Shown here one piece after another: positions 1 to 10,320 of a stretch of DNA of 21,521 nucleotides (position 1 is its first letter; every line of letters starts with the position of its first letter). The position numbers and the translations under genes are program-made. The stretch is from Russula earlei (taxonomy: Eukaryota > Basidiomycota > Agaricomycetes > Russulales > Russulaceae): NCBI GenBank assembly GCA_025769875.1, contig JAGFNK010000797.1:1-21521 (forward strand), given 5' to 3'. A model generated the notes under the pieces. It was not told where the DNA came from, ran no database searches, and saw nothing but the letters and a program-made list of their open reading frames with translations.

Positions 1-138
1 GTCGAGGTGTGCCGGCAGCCGCCAAATTAAAGGCGTTCCCACGCAGCATCCATGATGGGCAGCACAATTCTGCTCTTCAACCCGCTCTCCAGCCCAGCCG
101 AGCCTTGATAATTATCTCGGAAATCAGTGCTCGTCGTA

Positions 139-2553
139 TCACTCCCTCTCCAGCTTTATACTATCAACGATGGCAACCCTTTCACCATCCCCTGGCGCCA
201 CCCCAAATGGCACCCCCACCCACTCGCGCGCAACGTACCGATCCACGTTGGGCACCGGACCCTTGAACCAATGCACACCACCGCACACGGGGAAGTAGTA
301 CCACGCGATAGAGAGCGCGAGCACGCCGCCAAGGACGACAGCGGTGTAGTTCATGTCCTCGGCGCTCGTCTGTTTCGTCGTCGGGAAGCAGAACACGATC
401 GACGTGAAGCCCATCCACGTGACGGAGACGAATGCGCAAAGTCCGCTCTGCAAAAAAGAAATTGTCGAATCGTCTGCCTTGCAACCCGAAAAACATTGAA
501 GGTGGACGGGAAGCCTGCTCACCCATGATCCGAGCGAGAACGCTCCGGGCGTCCATCCATTCTCCTTCCTCCAGATCCACCGCGCCGCGATCGGAATGGA
601 ATACGCTATATACGATGCCGCGATTGAGATAGCAAAGACGGGGGTGATTGCTTGCGTCCCCAAAAGTGCCAGCGTGCCAAGCAAAATTGAGCCGGTGGCA
701 GTGAACCACACGGTGTTTACTGGCGTTTTCGTGAAGCTGCTCATGCGATAAAGCCAACCCGAAAACGGGAGAGCACCGTCCCGGGAACTGAGCACTAATG
801 TTAGTCGAAACTCAAACGGTTTCAACCCTAGCAAAGCTAAGACATACAAGGCAAACGTCTGGCGTGACGCAGCGAGCAACTTGAAAAGAGGTATCAGTGT
901 GACAGACCGCTGGTAGAGAAAAGAGACGAACCATGCTAGAGCCCATCATATATTGTGCCAAAATTATGAATAACCATATGGTGAGGGTGCCTTTTTCTCC
1001 AAAGCTGTTGAAAAAGATCTGCGCCATTGGTTGTCCGGTGTCGCTATTCATCAGACCCTCGAGGTCATGGCCCATGCAGAAAGCTAGGGATACATTCACC
1101 GCTCCATCAGAGATTTACTATTTAGGCTTAACTACGAAGCAATAATTGATAAAAAGACCTACCGAAGCCAAGAATGCCAGCGACAGAGATGGCCCAAACG
1201 ATGGCCCACGGGACGGCTGTTGCTGCATTTGAAGCTTCCTCAGAGATATGCACACTGGAATCAAACGAGCCTTTTGAGGTAAGTGGACAGCCACCGTCGG
1301 TAAACAACGAGATGCTCACCTATAGTCCAGACGGGGGCCAACAAGCTCGAAATGAATGCAAAGCCATTCGGCCAGTCATACACTATCGGAAACCCCACTC
1401 AGCAATGAATGGATGAGGGAGTTCTATGTGAGAACTACGGACAATTGGTGAAATTACCAAAAGCGTAACTGGCAGTATTCTTCAGTTCTTTGGGTGTGGC
1501 AACGGGCAGAGCTATGATGACGGCGAGGCACAGACTGAGGACAGAAGAGATAAGCTCGTCGGCAGAACAGAAAAGGAGACACTCACAGAATATTCAAGGC
1601 AACATATACGTTCTGTAGTCTGGCCAGTACTCTCGTACCGAAGCAACACACGATTGCGTGACTGAGCACGACAGCAGCGTAGCACGCCGCTGCCAAACCA
1701 GACCTTAACAGGGAAATCACGAGCACACACGGGGCGGAAGGATCACGAACAACGTTTTTGAATGTGTGGTCTCGAAAGACCCATTTGTGGCAATGCTTCG
1801 CAACAGTCATGACCTGAACGGATGCACCCCAGTCGATGGAAGCGACCGAAGCGATGGACCCAACCGTGTTGGCATCTTTGAGACGGGGTGAGACAGTTGG
1901 GAACTTGAAGCCGAAGGCCGACCTACAGCCGACAATCCAGGCGAGGAGGTTTCGCCATTTGGGAGAAGAGTAAGCGTGGGTCCAGAAATAGAGCTAGCGT
2001 CCGAGCCGGGTAATAAGCCAAGTTCACGTTTAGTTGGGCCTGTCTGGCGAGCAGGTCGCTACGTACCCCACCGGATGTGGGTGCGGCCGAGGCAAGCTCG
2101 GCCATGGACATGCCAACGGCAAGAATGAATAAGCTGGCGACAGCCCACTGGAAGGGTGCCCAGTGTGAACTGGAAAGGTACGGAGGGAGGCAGACTCACT
2201 CCCCAGACCATCGCTACCTGGGCGCCATTTTGAATGGAGGAGGAGAGGACTGAGCTGATCATTGAAACGGGTAAATGTCCTGAGAGAGTCGAGGGTACGG
2301 ACTGACGCGATAGAGGGCAAGAGCCCGACGATACTGAATGCAACCCCAAACACCTGGGATTACAGGCGGGCGTATATATAAGCACCGTACCACCGCAGAG
2401 GGAAAGCGATTCGGTACGCTCAGGATGACCATGACGAACCTCGAGCGGGGTAAATGCACGTTGAAATTCCTGCTTGTATCCGAGCTTGGCGAGCAACTTT
2501 TCGTCGGCCTTGGCGATGGCCGCCGTGCGCAAGTTCCGAAAGTTTGAGGACAT
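139..2553 (-). CDS. Amino-acid/GABA-type permease (APC superfamily)
   Basis: Predicted integral-membrane transporter of the amino-acid/polyamine/choline family, resembling fungal GABA permeases; the substrate cannot be read from sequence. Thirteen exons on the minus strand: 2440-2553, 2299-2353, 2200-2249, 2067-2147, 1927-1993, 1587-1875, 1443-1534, 1320-1382, 1163-1270, 932-1101, 848-879, 523-787, 139-447. All introns are GT-AG, 49-86 bases, and the phases close to 1695 nt (564 residues). Family hallmarks: LGYKQEFQRAFTPLEVFGVA near residue 25, AELASAAPTSGG near 75, FDSSVHISEEASNAATAVPW in the middle, RDGALPFSGWLYRM, and MNYTAVVLGG with GGVHWFKGP near the end. Hydrophobic segments recur throughout, as expected for about 12 membrane helices. 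The start at 2553 gives the usual short cytoplasmic N-terminus. Exon 6 carries about 20 residues more than I recall for the family between VQVM and LSHA; no in-frame intron of normal size removes them. Confident of the family, not of every splice site. Confidence 0.9.
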
Positions 2554-3409
2554 GGACGCGGAAGGAAGGGTTGGCTATGGCGTGGCCTGGTTCACCGGGC
2601 GGGAGGGGCAAGAAGTCGCGGGGAGCAGCAGGTCGAGAAAGAGAGAAAGAAAGCAAGGTGGGCTGCCCAGAGAGTGCTTTTCCCCAAGGCGACCAGTTCT
2701 TCCGCATCGTTCGGTCACAACCCTCGACTCGATGGGGTAATATGCAGGATGCAGGGCCCTCATCGGTGACGGCCAGAGTTGGGTTGGGACCGCCACAGCC
2801 CCGATCCTTATGATGCAGTTCAGTTCCTAAATGGAGAACAGACAGGAATGGCCTTCCTTTGTGATCTTTCAACTGTCTCAACGTTCTGACGGTTGACGTT
2901 ATCGTGTTTACCGACCCTCCGTTCAAACCGAGGTGGGTATCATTCAAGCCAGCTCTCCACTCGGCACCCGTGACTCGGAGGGTCTTTTCAGCTTTTGTAT
3001 GCGGCCTCGACAAGTCTTCGTATGTCACAGAGCGTATCACCTTTCTTACGACAAGTTGTCGCGATGAGCATGAAATTGGCAAATCTCGCCACCGTGCTTC
3101 TTAGCCTGCTCATACCCGTGTCTCTTTGCCTCAGTCACCACCCATCTTCTTCCCACTGGACCCCATTTTGCATAGTAAATTCGGTCATGCCAACGGTCGT
3201 TTTATCACCTACTCCCTTTACCTTTCGCTTCGATACTGAGGCCGCCTGCCCACCCCTAGTCAAATCCTCGCCCTCGCCTTCGCCCGAACCCCGTCGACGC
3301 CGCCTCCTTGTCATGGAGTACTGCTTCCCTGATCTCTGCTATTACGCCTGCACCGGCTTTTGCTTTAATTTACATCTCCACTACGGACACTTGTACGTGC
3401 CGCGAAATG

Positions 3410-3416
3410 TATATAA
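3410..3416 (+). promoter_or_regulatory. TATA box (TATATAA) with pyrimidine-rich leader
   Basis: The plus strand reads TATATAAG at 3410-3417. About 60 bases downstream a C/T-rich tract runs to the ATG at 3588. TATA followed by a pyrimidine-rich start region is the usual build of strong fungal promoters. The transcript it would drive is unclear: either the 68-codon ORF at 3588 or a non-coding RNA. Confidence 0.4.
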
Positions 3417-3587
3417 GACGCGACTTCGAGGCGGCGAGGGGGAAAGTTGCTTCGCGTCCCAAAACCTGACCTCCCTTGTCCCTCGTTCTGTTATCGTTCG
3501 ATTCTCGTCACGCCGCTGCGCCTTCGTTCTCCGCATAGCCTCCGTTCATTGCATTCGCTCTCCTCTTTCTCTCTCGCCGCCGTTGCA

Positions 3588-3794
3588 ATGCTGGTCCTGG
3601 GTTCCCCTTTCGCCTCCCCCGCGCTCATTGAACAGTCGCGCGAGCGCTTGTTCTTGGCCCCTCTCACCCGCCTCCCGATTCTCGCCCCCTTGTACTGCGA
3701 CAACAGCGCCGCCCGCCTCCATGTTATCGCGTTGTTGCACCCCACGATGACGGTGATGTGCCGTACACGTGCCCCTTGCACTGGTAGACCTTAG
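3588..3794 (+). CDS. Small ORF, 68 residues, unknown
   Basis: Not recognised. The ATG at 3588 is the first one after the TATA box at 3410 and its C/T-rich leader, and the frame stays open to a TAG at 3792-3794. The product begins MLVLGSPFASPALIEQ, is rich in Leu, Pro, Ala and Arg, has no clear signal peptide or membrane segment and matches no family I know. The promoter-like context is the only argument for it; a non-coding transcript or a chance frame is equally likely. Confidence 0.2.
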   Translation: MLVLGSPFASPALIEQSRERLFLAPLTRLPILAPLYCDNSAARLHVIALLHPTMTVMCRTRAPCTGRP

Positions 3795-5188
3795 TTCCTG
3801 GCTAGCACCCCAAGTCATCAGGCGATCAGATGGCTATCACAGAGCGACACTTCTCGTGAACGAAAACGTGAGAGGGGGATCACGAGCGGTTCTACCGAAG
3901 GGCAGGTCTAATTGGCGGCCATGCAACATCCTGAAGCCAAATTCTAGACGGGAGGCAAAATGCAAGTTGAACGGGGCGTCATGAGTCGTGCCTGGATCCG
4001 CGATGACGCAGGAGTGGTGACATTGACGGGAGAGGATAAAGAAAAATGGCTCGACTGTGAAAGGTAAGACGATTTCGCCTCGGGACTGGCTTGATAATCG
4101 TCATGACGTTGTCAGCGCCCTGGGATCCTGACCTGAGAAGGAGAAGCACACCCATGCGTTGACGGCGCGGCTGCAGCCGCCACCACCGCCACCACCATCT
4201 GCCTCAATCGGAGTTTGAGGTCGAAGGCCTGAGTTCAGTTCGGCCTTGGACTCAGAGTCGCTGGAGACAAAAGGGCGAACGAAATGAAAAATGAATCATC
4301 CCTCGCCGTGTTTTGATAAACGGTGAGGTTTGGGGGAGATCCTCCCCGGAAAATGACTCCTGCGGCGCGTTCGTCTTGCCCAAGAGCTAAGAAGAAGACC
4401 CAGGTGCCCCTCCGGTTTTTGTGCGAAGCAGAGTGTTCTCTTGGGCGAGCACGCATGCAGAAGCGAACCAAGATCGAACAAAAGATGTTCGGTTGAGAGA
4501 GAACCTTGAGTGGTTTACGATACAATATCCCCGACTCGGTAGGAACGGGACGGCCAGCGGAGACAATAGAGCGAGCAGGGAGCATTTTAACAAGTGGCAC
4601 GCACGGTCATAGAGAGCCACAGTGGTTCGTTCCGTCACAGGTCGGAACCGGGGGTGGGCGAGCAGGAGGACGGCGTCAGGCCCTCACTGAGGCCGCTCCC
4701 GTTTACTGTTCGCCCCAATCACTGTACGAGCGTTGTGCACATGGGAGTGAACCTGATAATCCTTCTCGGGGCGAAGGCGGTTGAAGACAATAGACCGACG
4801 TGCGCGTTTCTCGCCACGTCGCATTTGGCCGACGGTGGGTGATTCCGACGAGGGCTTATGGCCACACGATGTCCGCACCGCTCCTTTTTTTCCCCCCATC
4901 AAGACATCATAAGATTCACATGCCGAGTAGCAACAATGTCCGATGGCGGATCCGTATCCGCGAGTAACAAGGCCAGTGGCGACCCGCGCGCCGGACATGG
5001 TTTCCGCGCCCAAAAGTGGTTCCGACTCCATTCTTCGAGGCACCCAATGGCTATTTTTTTGCATGGACAATTGGTCGTGTCTAATCACGATTCGGGTCGT
5101 TATTGTCATCGTTAGCAGGGCGAGCGTTTGTCGTTGTTTCCGACTCCGATCATGCACACACACCGAAAAGCTTTTGGGATCACAAGGA

Positions 5189-6730
5189 TCATCGAGGAAC
5201 AAGGCTCTGCGGCTCCAACCCGAGACGGTAAACCCGATTCGCGGTGTGAAACAAGATATCCTTTGCAACCCTCGCCGCCTCGTCCTCTGTAAGCTCGTCC
5301 GCTTCGACGGCGTCTCGCAACACCTGGAAAACGGGAGGACAGCCGGATCAACATCTATGCAGCGCGAAGGAAAATGAAAATGAGGTTTCTTCACCGATGA
5401 CAGAGCACGGCGGGCCTGAAAGCTACCCAAGTAGTACGACTCGGGCCACCAATGCCCGTCACCTGTTTCGAGCGTGAAGGATCAGTGCCCCCATTCTGGG
5501 GAGGACTCCGCCTCACAGACTCACTTGACCACATGACCTTGTTCGTCGGCGTCAATTCCAGCACCTGTCGTATGAGCGACTCTTGTCCCGCGCCTGACAA
5601 CATGGGAAAGACCTCGCCCATGTCGAGATACACGTTCTTGTACATCGCGGTGAGGTACCCCGCCTCGCGAGTATACGGGTAACTGCCGTGCAGCAGAACA
5701 AACGTGGTTCGTGGGTTTGAAGCGATCAGCGGCTGCAAGTGGGCCGGACTGGCACGAGTAAGTGTGATGTCCGCATCACCAAGACCCGTATGGAACTGCA
5801 CTGCAGGAGATAAAGGGGATCAGAAGGTAGCGTTGCTCGTGTAGGGGGGACGTGGATCGTAAGATCGAATCGTACCGGGTATGCCGTGCTCGGCCGCAAC
5901 CTCGAGAGTCACGCGCACGACGAGGTCGTTCAAGGCCTTGTCCGCCAACCGCAGGGGTCCGTCGCTCGTTCTGGACCGGAAGCTCTCATGGGAGACGCGC
6001 AGGGCCAAGAGCTCCGCGACGGGGTCAGGGACGGCGGAAACGTCCAGCCCGGTGCGATAGCAAACAACGGACTTGAAGCCAGCCACGCTGGGATCCTCCG
6101 CGCTTGCTTCCAAAAGCGCGCGCAATGTCGCGGAGAACGTCTGAAGCACGCGCGCATCCGGGGATCCTCCCGCCCCGAAAAGCTCCACCAGGAGATCCTG
6201 CAACCGCCGGCTCTGTTACCACTAGATCTGGCGCCGCGTGGCGGCGAATGACGTTTTTGTTTGTGTGTGGCGGACACCACGTTGCGCACCTGAGCGACGA
6301 CTTCCACGCGCACGATGCGTCGCGTGGGACTGGCCGTGTACCTATCGTGCCACCGGAACCCCTCCGCCATCTCGTTCACGCCTCCGAGGCCGTCGTCGAT
6401 CAGGATGCATTGTGTCCTCGCCTTGCTGAAGCACAGCCGGCACAGTTCGTCGTAGGCGCGTGCCGAGCGATGCTCCTTCACGTCCTCCCACGAAGCGTGA
6501 CGCGGAAGGCCGTACAGTCGAACGAGGTCTCTCCTCGCCGCGGCGAGAGGCAGCGTGTATACGGCGTCATCGAGGGCAGCCCCTTCTGCCTCGGATGCGA
6601 GGCCCTCGAAGGCCAGGCGGGCGCGATTTTCCTCTGTTAAAAGAGGATGAGCATGGTTGTCGATTGCAGGGTAGTCACGGAGGATGTCAATGTACGACTC
6701 GGCGTCGAGGGGATGATCATGAGGGGTCAT
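5189..6730 (-). CDS. Amidohydrolase, FluG N-terminal-domain type (stand-alone)
   Basis: Predicted metal-dependent hydrolase of the amidohydrolase-2 superfamily, like the N-terminal half of fungal FluG/glutamine-synthetase-like fusions, but here without the synthetase half. Five exons on the minus strand: 6290-6730, 5876-6197, 5525-5800, 5395-5462, 5189-5323. Introns are GT-AG of 62-92 bases, and the phases close to 1242 nt (413 residues). Visible motifs: DNHAH at residues 24-28, the HxH metal-binding signature; QFHTGLGD with His258; LLHGSYPY with His292; and SSDGHWWPE with Asp348, the likely catalytic or metal aspartate. The TGA at 5189-5191 comes soon after TANRVYRLGL, so this end is natural rather than a truncation. 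No signal peptide, so probably cytoplasmic. The substrate is unknown. It is transcribed divergently from the BolA gene at 6919. Confidence 0.88.
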
Positions 6731-6918
6731 GGTGATGATTTCATGGACACGAGATGGGGACTCAGGATACGAGTACGGGTATCCACGTGACCTTTGCCCG
6801 CATTCCGGGTGTTTGGCCAGAGAATCATTGTATCATCCTTATCTGATCGCGTGCTGTGACTCGTGTCCTATACAGTGCACGACGACCACAGTTGACGTCT
6901 TTTTGGCATACCCCCACG
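6731..6918. promoter_or_regulatory. Shared divergent promoter, amidohydrolase / BolA
   Basis: These 188 bases separate two head-to-head start codons and must hold both promoters and 5' leaders. No convincing TATA box is visible in either direction, which suits housekeeping genes. Co-regulation is possible but is inference only. Confidence 0.5.
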
Positions 6919-7380
6919 ATGCCAGTCACTGCTGGGGAAATAGAGCAGGCAATACGTGAAGCAATACCAATTACTCACGTGGAAGTAGAAGACAACTCGA
7001 GCGGTTGCGGGGAAAAGTACGCCGTGCTCATAGTCAGCAAGGTAGAGTTTCTCCTTTTTTTTCCTTTCCTTTCAATACAAAGTCGGCTGCGACATCAACT
7101 CGATGCTAATGGGAACATGATATAGGAGTTCGAAGGAAAGACGACGCTCGCGAGGCATAGGATGGGTACGACGAGAGTGTTATTCTCGTGTCCTCGTCAT
7201 CACACTTATTTCAGTCAACCAATTGCTCAAGTCGCAGATAGCTCAGATCCACGCGTTCACTCAGGTATGCAACTCCCACGCCCCTTCATGCGCTTCCGCC
7301 GTTCACTTAGCCGCACCGAGAAAACGTTGACTCCACAACAGTGGGAAGAATCTCAGAAAGGCCCCAAGACGGCTGCCTGA
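6919..7380 (+). CDS. BolA-like protein (Bol2/Fra2 type)
   Basis: Small BolA-family protein of 90 residues. In yeast the related Fra2 works with monothiol glutaredoxins in cytosolic iron-sulfur signalling; the same role here is inferred. Four exons: 6919-7041, 7126-7165, 7215-7264, 7321-7380. Introns of 84, 49 and 56 bases begin GTAGAG, GTACGA and GTATGC, and the phases close exactly. Family marks in order: HVEVEDNSSGCGEKYAV around residues 20-35, with Cys30 where Fra2-type proteins have their cluster-binding cysteine; EFEGKTTLARHRMVN with the conserved His of the RHR motif; IHAFTQKTLTPQQW near the C-terminus. There is no targeting extension ahead of the domain, which fits the cytosolic/nuclear BolA2 form rather than mitochondrial Bol1/Bol3. 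The last intron uses the AG directly before the codons for KTLTPQQW; an earlier AG would break the frame. Confidence 0.93.
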
Positions 7381-7802
7381 CCCTCAACGGCCACGGGCGG
7401 CGCGTCCCGCCATGTATGACGATGACAATTAACTCGTCCTATTGTCGGAGGGTGACAGTGCTATCGTAATGGTAGATATGTTAATACATCCGCCGAAGGG
7501 GATAATACAAGATTGGCTTCAATGAAGTGGAATGTGCTACAAGCCCAGAGAGAATGATGCGGTGGGTAGTTGTCCGCCGAAGCCCGAAAAAAAAAAAAAA
7601 GGTTGCGATCCATTCCCTCCGCCCGTGAGAGCGGAGGCGGAACGACGCAGAAAACGAAAGCGAATGAGGTCATGGATGCGAATGAAGAGTCGTGCTGCAG
7701 GACGCAATGAGCGGCGATGAGCGAGATGAATGACAAATGGAGAAAGAGGGAGACTTGCCGGTGATGAGGGACCCGAGTGGCCATTTTGCCGAGGAATAGC
7801 CT
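7381..7802. other. Convergent intergenic region (3' ends of BolA and pheromone genes)
   Basis: The BolA gene ends at 7380 and the pheromone ORF ends at 7803 on the opposite strand, so this stretch should hold both 3' untranslated regions. A run of 14 A at 7587-7600 is the only notable feature. No gene recognised. Confidence 0.5.
7587..7600 (+). repeat. Poly-A tract
   Basis: Fourteen consecutive A between two non-coding stretches; a simple homopolymer, possibly variable in length or a place of sequencing error. Confidence 0.7.
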
Positions 7803-7925
7803 CTAAGCGACGACGCAGCTGCCGCTGCCGCCTCCTCCGCCATCGGCATCGATGGGGGTAGAGGGCTGAGGAGCGGGCTCGGCCTCGGTAAAGATGACGG
7901 AGAAGAGTGATGTGAAGGAATCCAT
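7803..7925 (-). CDS. Putative mating pheromone precursor (CaaX lipopeptide)
   Basis: A single-exon ORF of 40 residues on the minus strand. It starts MDSFTSLF, an N-terminus I associate with agaricomycete pheromone precursors, continues with an acidic, Pro-rich middle, then a glycine run at residues 29-33, and ends in Cys37-Val-Val-Ala, a CaaX box followed directly by TAG. In the known family the cysteine is farnesylated, the last three residues are removed, and the trimmed C-terminal part is secreted as a ligand for STE3-type receptors. No canonical two-residue charged cleavage motif (such as ER) is visible ahead of the Gly-rich part; Asp26 and Asp28 are the nearest charges. The frame stays open upstream of this ATG, but the upstream residues look random, and a TATA-like box lies at 8011-8017. 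No STE3 receptor gene is visible in this window. Another small CaaX protein or a chance ORF remains possible. Confidence 0.72.
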   Translation of the reverse strand: MDSFTSLFSVIFTEAEPAPQPSTPIDADGGGGGSGSCVVA

Positions 7926-8010
7926 GTGAGTGTTGTGGTTGTGATAAGAATAGCTTGTTCGAATGTCGCTGTGTGCGGTTCGTGTCGTACATCGGCTGTG
8001 ACATTCGCCC

Positions 8011-8017
8011 TTTAATA
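8011..8017 (-). promoter_or_regulatory. TATA-like box (TATTAAA) ahead of the pheromone ORF
   Basis: On the minus strand TATTAAAGG lies about 86 bases before the ATG at 7925, a normal distance for a short leader. An ACAAAG hexamer, the core bound by HMG-box regulators of pheromone genes in basidiomycetes, lies on the same strand at 8108-8113. Six bases recur by chance, so its role is only suggestive. Confidence 0.35.
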
Positions 8018-10305
8018 TGCGTGCAAGTGAACGAACGCCTGGGAGATGATAACAATAGCGATGATCAGCGTTGGCTCGAAGAACAATAGAGGGACCGTCT
8101 ATAGGCACTTTGTCCATCACAATAAGAACTCGGACCGAGAAGACAACAAAAAACGATCGCCAGGCACGGGCTAAATCTGGCGATCCGGAAGCCTTTATTG
8201 TTAGAGCCAAATCTATTGCCTCATCCATCATGCCTCTCACTTCACTCGTCATGCCCCTTCTTTCAAGTCCCCGAGTTAAAGCTTCGGGCGAAGCACAACC
8301 GTGACCGATCGTGTTTCAGGCGCAACTTGATGCGAGCCTCAGGCTGAGAGCACCGCAACCCACTCAAACACTGGCACTCTACGGTGCTTTGTTTACCAGG
8401 TCGTTTTTACAAAAGCCCTTCGCGTTACACGCCTCATATCTCCCAGAGATCACAAGTCCTCTTTGCCACGTTCCATTTCATTTTACATAATCTAGTCCAT
8501 CAGCGGCGCAACGATTTATTGTATCCTCTTCACTATCACGGTTCCGAGCCTGGAACTTGACAATGTGTCCCCCGCCTGCTGAGACTTGGTCCTGGTGCTT
8601 TCGGTTCCGCGAAACCGCCCCTTATTGTCAGTGGAGACACGAACCAGCGATAAGATGACACGGAAATGGATCCGTTAGAGTTGCTTAATAAAAACAAAGC
8701 ATCCTTCAATTGTCTGGCCCAGCTCAGCTGTCGGAAAGGGTAGCGTACCTCTCATACTTGTCGGATCCTTACTTGGCGGGAACTCCGCGCCAAGTTAAGG
8801 GCAGCTTGGACGCGCACACGTCGCAAAGCATTCATGAAGGTGCCTGGATTCTCATTCTCACTCCACGACACCACAAAGGCCTTTGATGGCGAGAGAAACC
8901 GTCAGACTGCGGCGAGTCACAAGCCCGCTCGCTCGTCGCATCTAATGACTTCGCAAACCAGAGCATCATCACCGTGTCCATGGTGGAGGCGTTTGAGATT
9001 TGGACGGCGACCCGATATGTTTCTCTTACACGTCAGAAGCCTACGTCGAACGTCACACTGTCCGCGAGACGGAGCTAGACCAACTAGTCGTCGCACCAGT
9101 TATTCTTTCGATTTCACAGTGGCGTGGTAACCGCATTCTTGGAGTGGAGTGGAGGTACGGCGAGAAGGTGAGGCGAGAGAGGCCGCAGGCATCGAGCATC
9201 GTCGGACGACACAGCGAGCACGACCAAACCCCCGGTTAGGGACAAACGAGCGGGTCCCTCCTCAAGACGTCATGATCTCGTGTGTATGACAGCAGGACAG
9301 CAGTCAGTAGGCCAAGGATGTGATGGGGTTCGTCAGTGAGGTGAATGCGACGTCGCTAACGATCTGTCCATGTGGGGATAGCTCCATAGAAATGCAACCG
9401 TGAACGCTACATTGGCATGCCATTGCAAGATGACTGGCAGGTCAACACCTGGAGGAAGGGAGGGGCTAGGGGTGTGTTGGTGTGTTGTTGGGGGAGAGCA
9501 CATCATCGCTACCACTTGAAAGAAGCTGGTCCCTGTTGCCTGCAGTGAGCCGTGGATCCGGGCCAGCCCCGCTTTCGCACTTTCCGCCAGATCCATAATT
9601 TGATGGCTTGGTCATTGTTGCGAAGCCCGGGATCACAGCGCGCGCAGACTCGATTGTTATATCTTCGTCCACGCACCTCCGGATCATGACGCCGCAGAGC
9701 CTCCTGGAACACGAACGGTCCCAACGGTCCCAGACTCGGACGTCTTACCCCATATCATTCATCCAAAAGAAGAAAGGGCGTTCGGCCGCCGACACAACCA
9801 CCACCAAGAGAAGGTTGGTTTTTTCTTTTCTTTCCTTGCAACATAGCATAGAAAAAGAGTCCATCGCGCTCGGCACGCCCACACGACCGACCGAAAAAGA
9901 TAAACGGCCCGGTGGGCGCGTTCGTCCATTCGTGGTGTTTGTGTAAAAAAATGTGTTCGGGTTCAGGAGAGAAGGACCGCGACAAAGGCCTCGTGTATAA
10001 AGTTGACATCGTCGTTGTGCGCAAGTTGAACCGTGACATCCATTGGCGGGAGTCGTTGGCCGCAACGACTTCATGTAATAGCTTGAAAATAAAATAAAAG
10101 TCCGGTGAAGCAGGCGCGTTAACATCAATATGATCCGCGATTCCAAATACGGTCTAGTCGCGCCGCCGAGTCGGTTCATGTTTAACAATAGAACGCTTTG
10201 GCACGTGCAAATGCGAAAGCAAAAACAAAGGAAAAAGAAGGAAAGGAGGGGGAGAGAGGGGACTTTGACAAGCAAAACAAGTGCCATCCCATCATCTCCG
10301 CTTTC

Positions 10306-10320
10306 TTTTTTTTTTTTTTT
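10306..10320 (+). repeat. Poly-T tract
   Basis: Fifteen consecutive T following a CTTTC lead-in, in an A/T-skewed part of the gene-poor stretch. Confidence 0.7.

Larger units (their letters stand above)
2554..5188. other. Gene-poor stretch between permease and amidohydrolase
   Basis: About 2.6 kb with no coding region I recognise on either strand. The open frames here overlap one another, lack family motifs and look like chance frames in GC-rich DNA. The part next to 2554 should hold the permease promoter, but no clear minus-strand TATA box is visible. Contents worth recording are a plus-strand TATA box at 3410, a pyrimidine-rich leader leading to an ATG at 3588, and a short run of CCACCACCG-type triplets near 4170-4200. 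Confidence 0.5.

Noticed and set aside
2371..2382. TATA-like TATATATA inside permease intron 1
   Set aside because: It lies within a clearly spliced intron and has no ORF suitably placed behind it on either strand.
3960..4131. Possible two-exon mini-gene (39 codons) with a 52-base GTAAGA...GTCAG intron
   Set aside because: Splice signals are good, but the product is very short, the second exon adds only five residues, and it resembles nothing I know.
4684..5430. Long minus-strand open frame of 248 codons
   Set aside because: It overlaps the last exons of the amidohydrolase in another frame and shows no motifs; a shadow frame.
7926..8252. In-frame upstream extension of the pheromone ORF to 149 residues
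   Set aside because: The extra residues look random, no promoter lies ahead of them, and a TATA-like box sits between them and the MDSFTSLF start.
9745..9861. Minus-strand frame starting MDSFSML, resembling a pheromone precursor start
   Set aside because: It has no C-terminal Cys-x-x-x; it ends in Met-Asn-Asp-Met-Gly, so it cannot be a CaaX pheromone as it stands.
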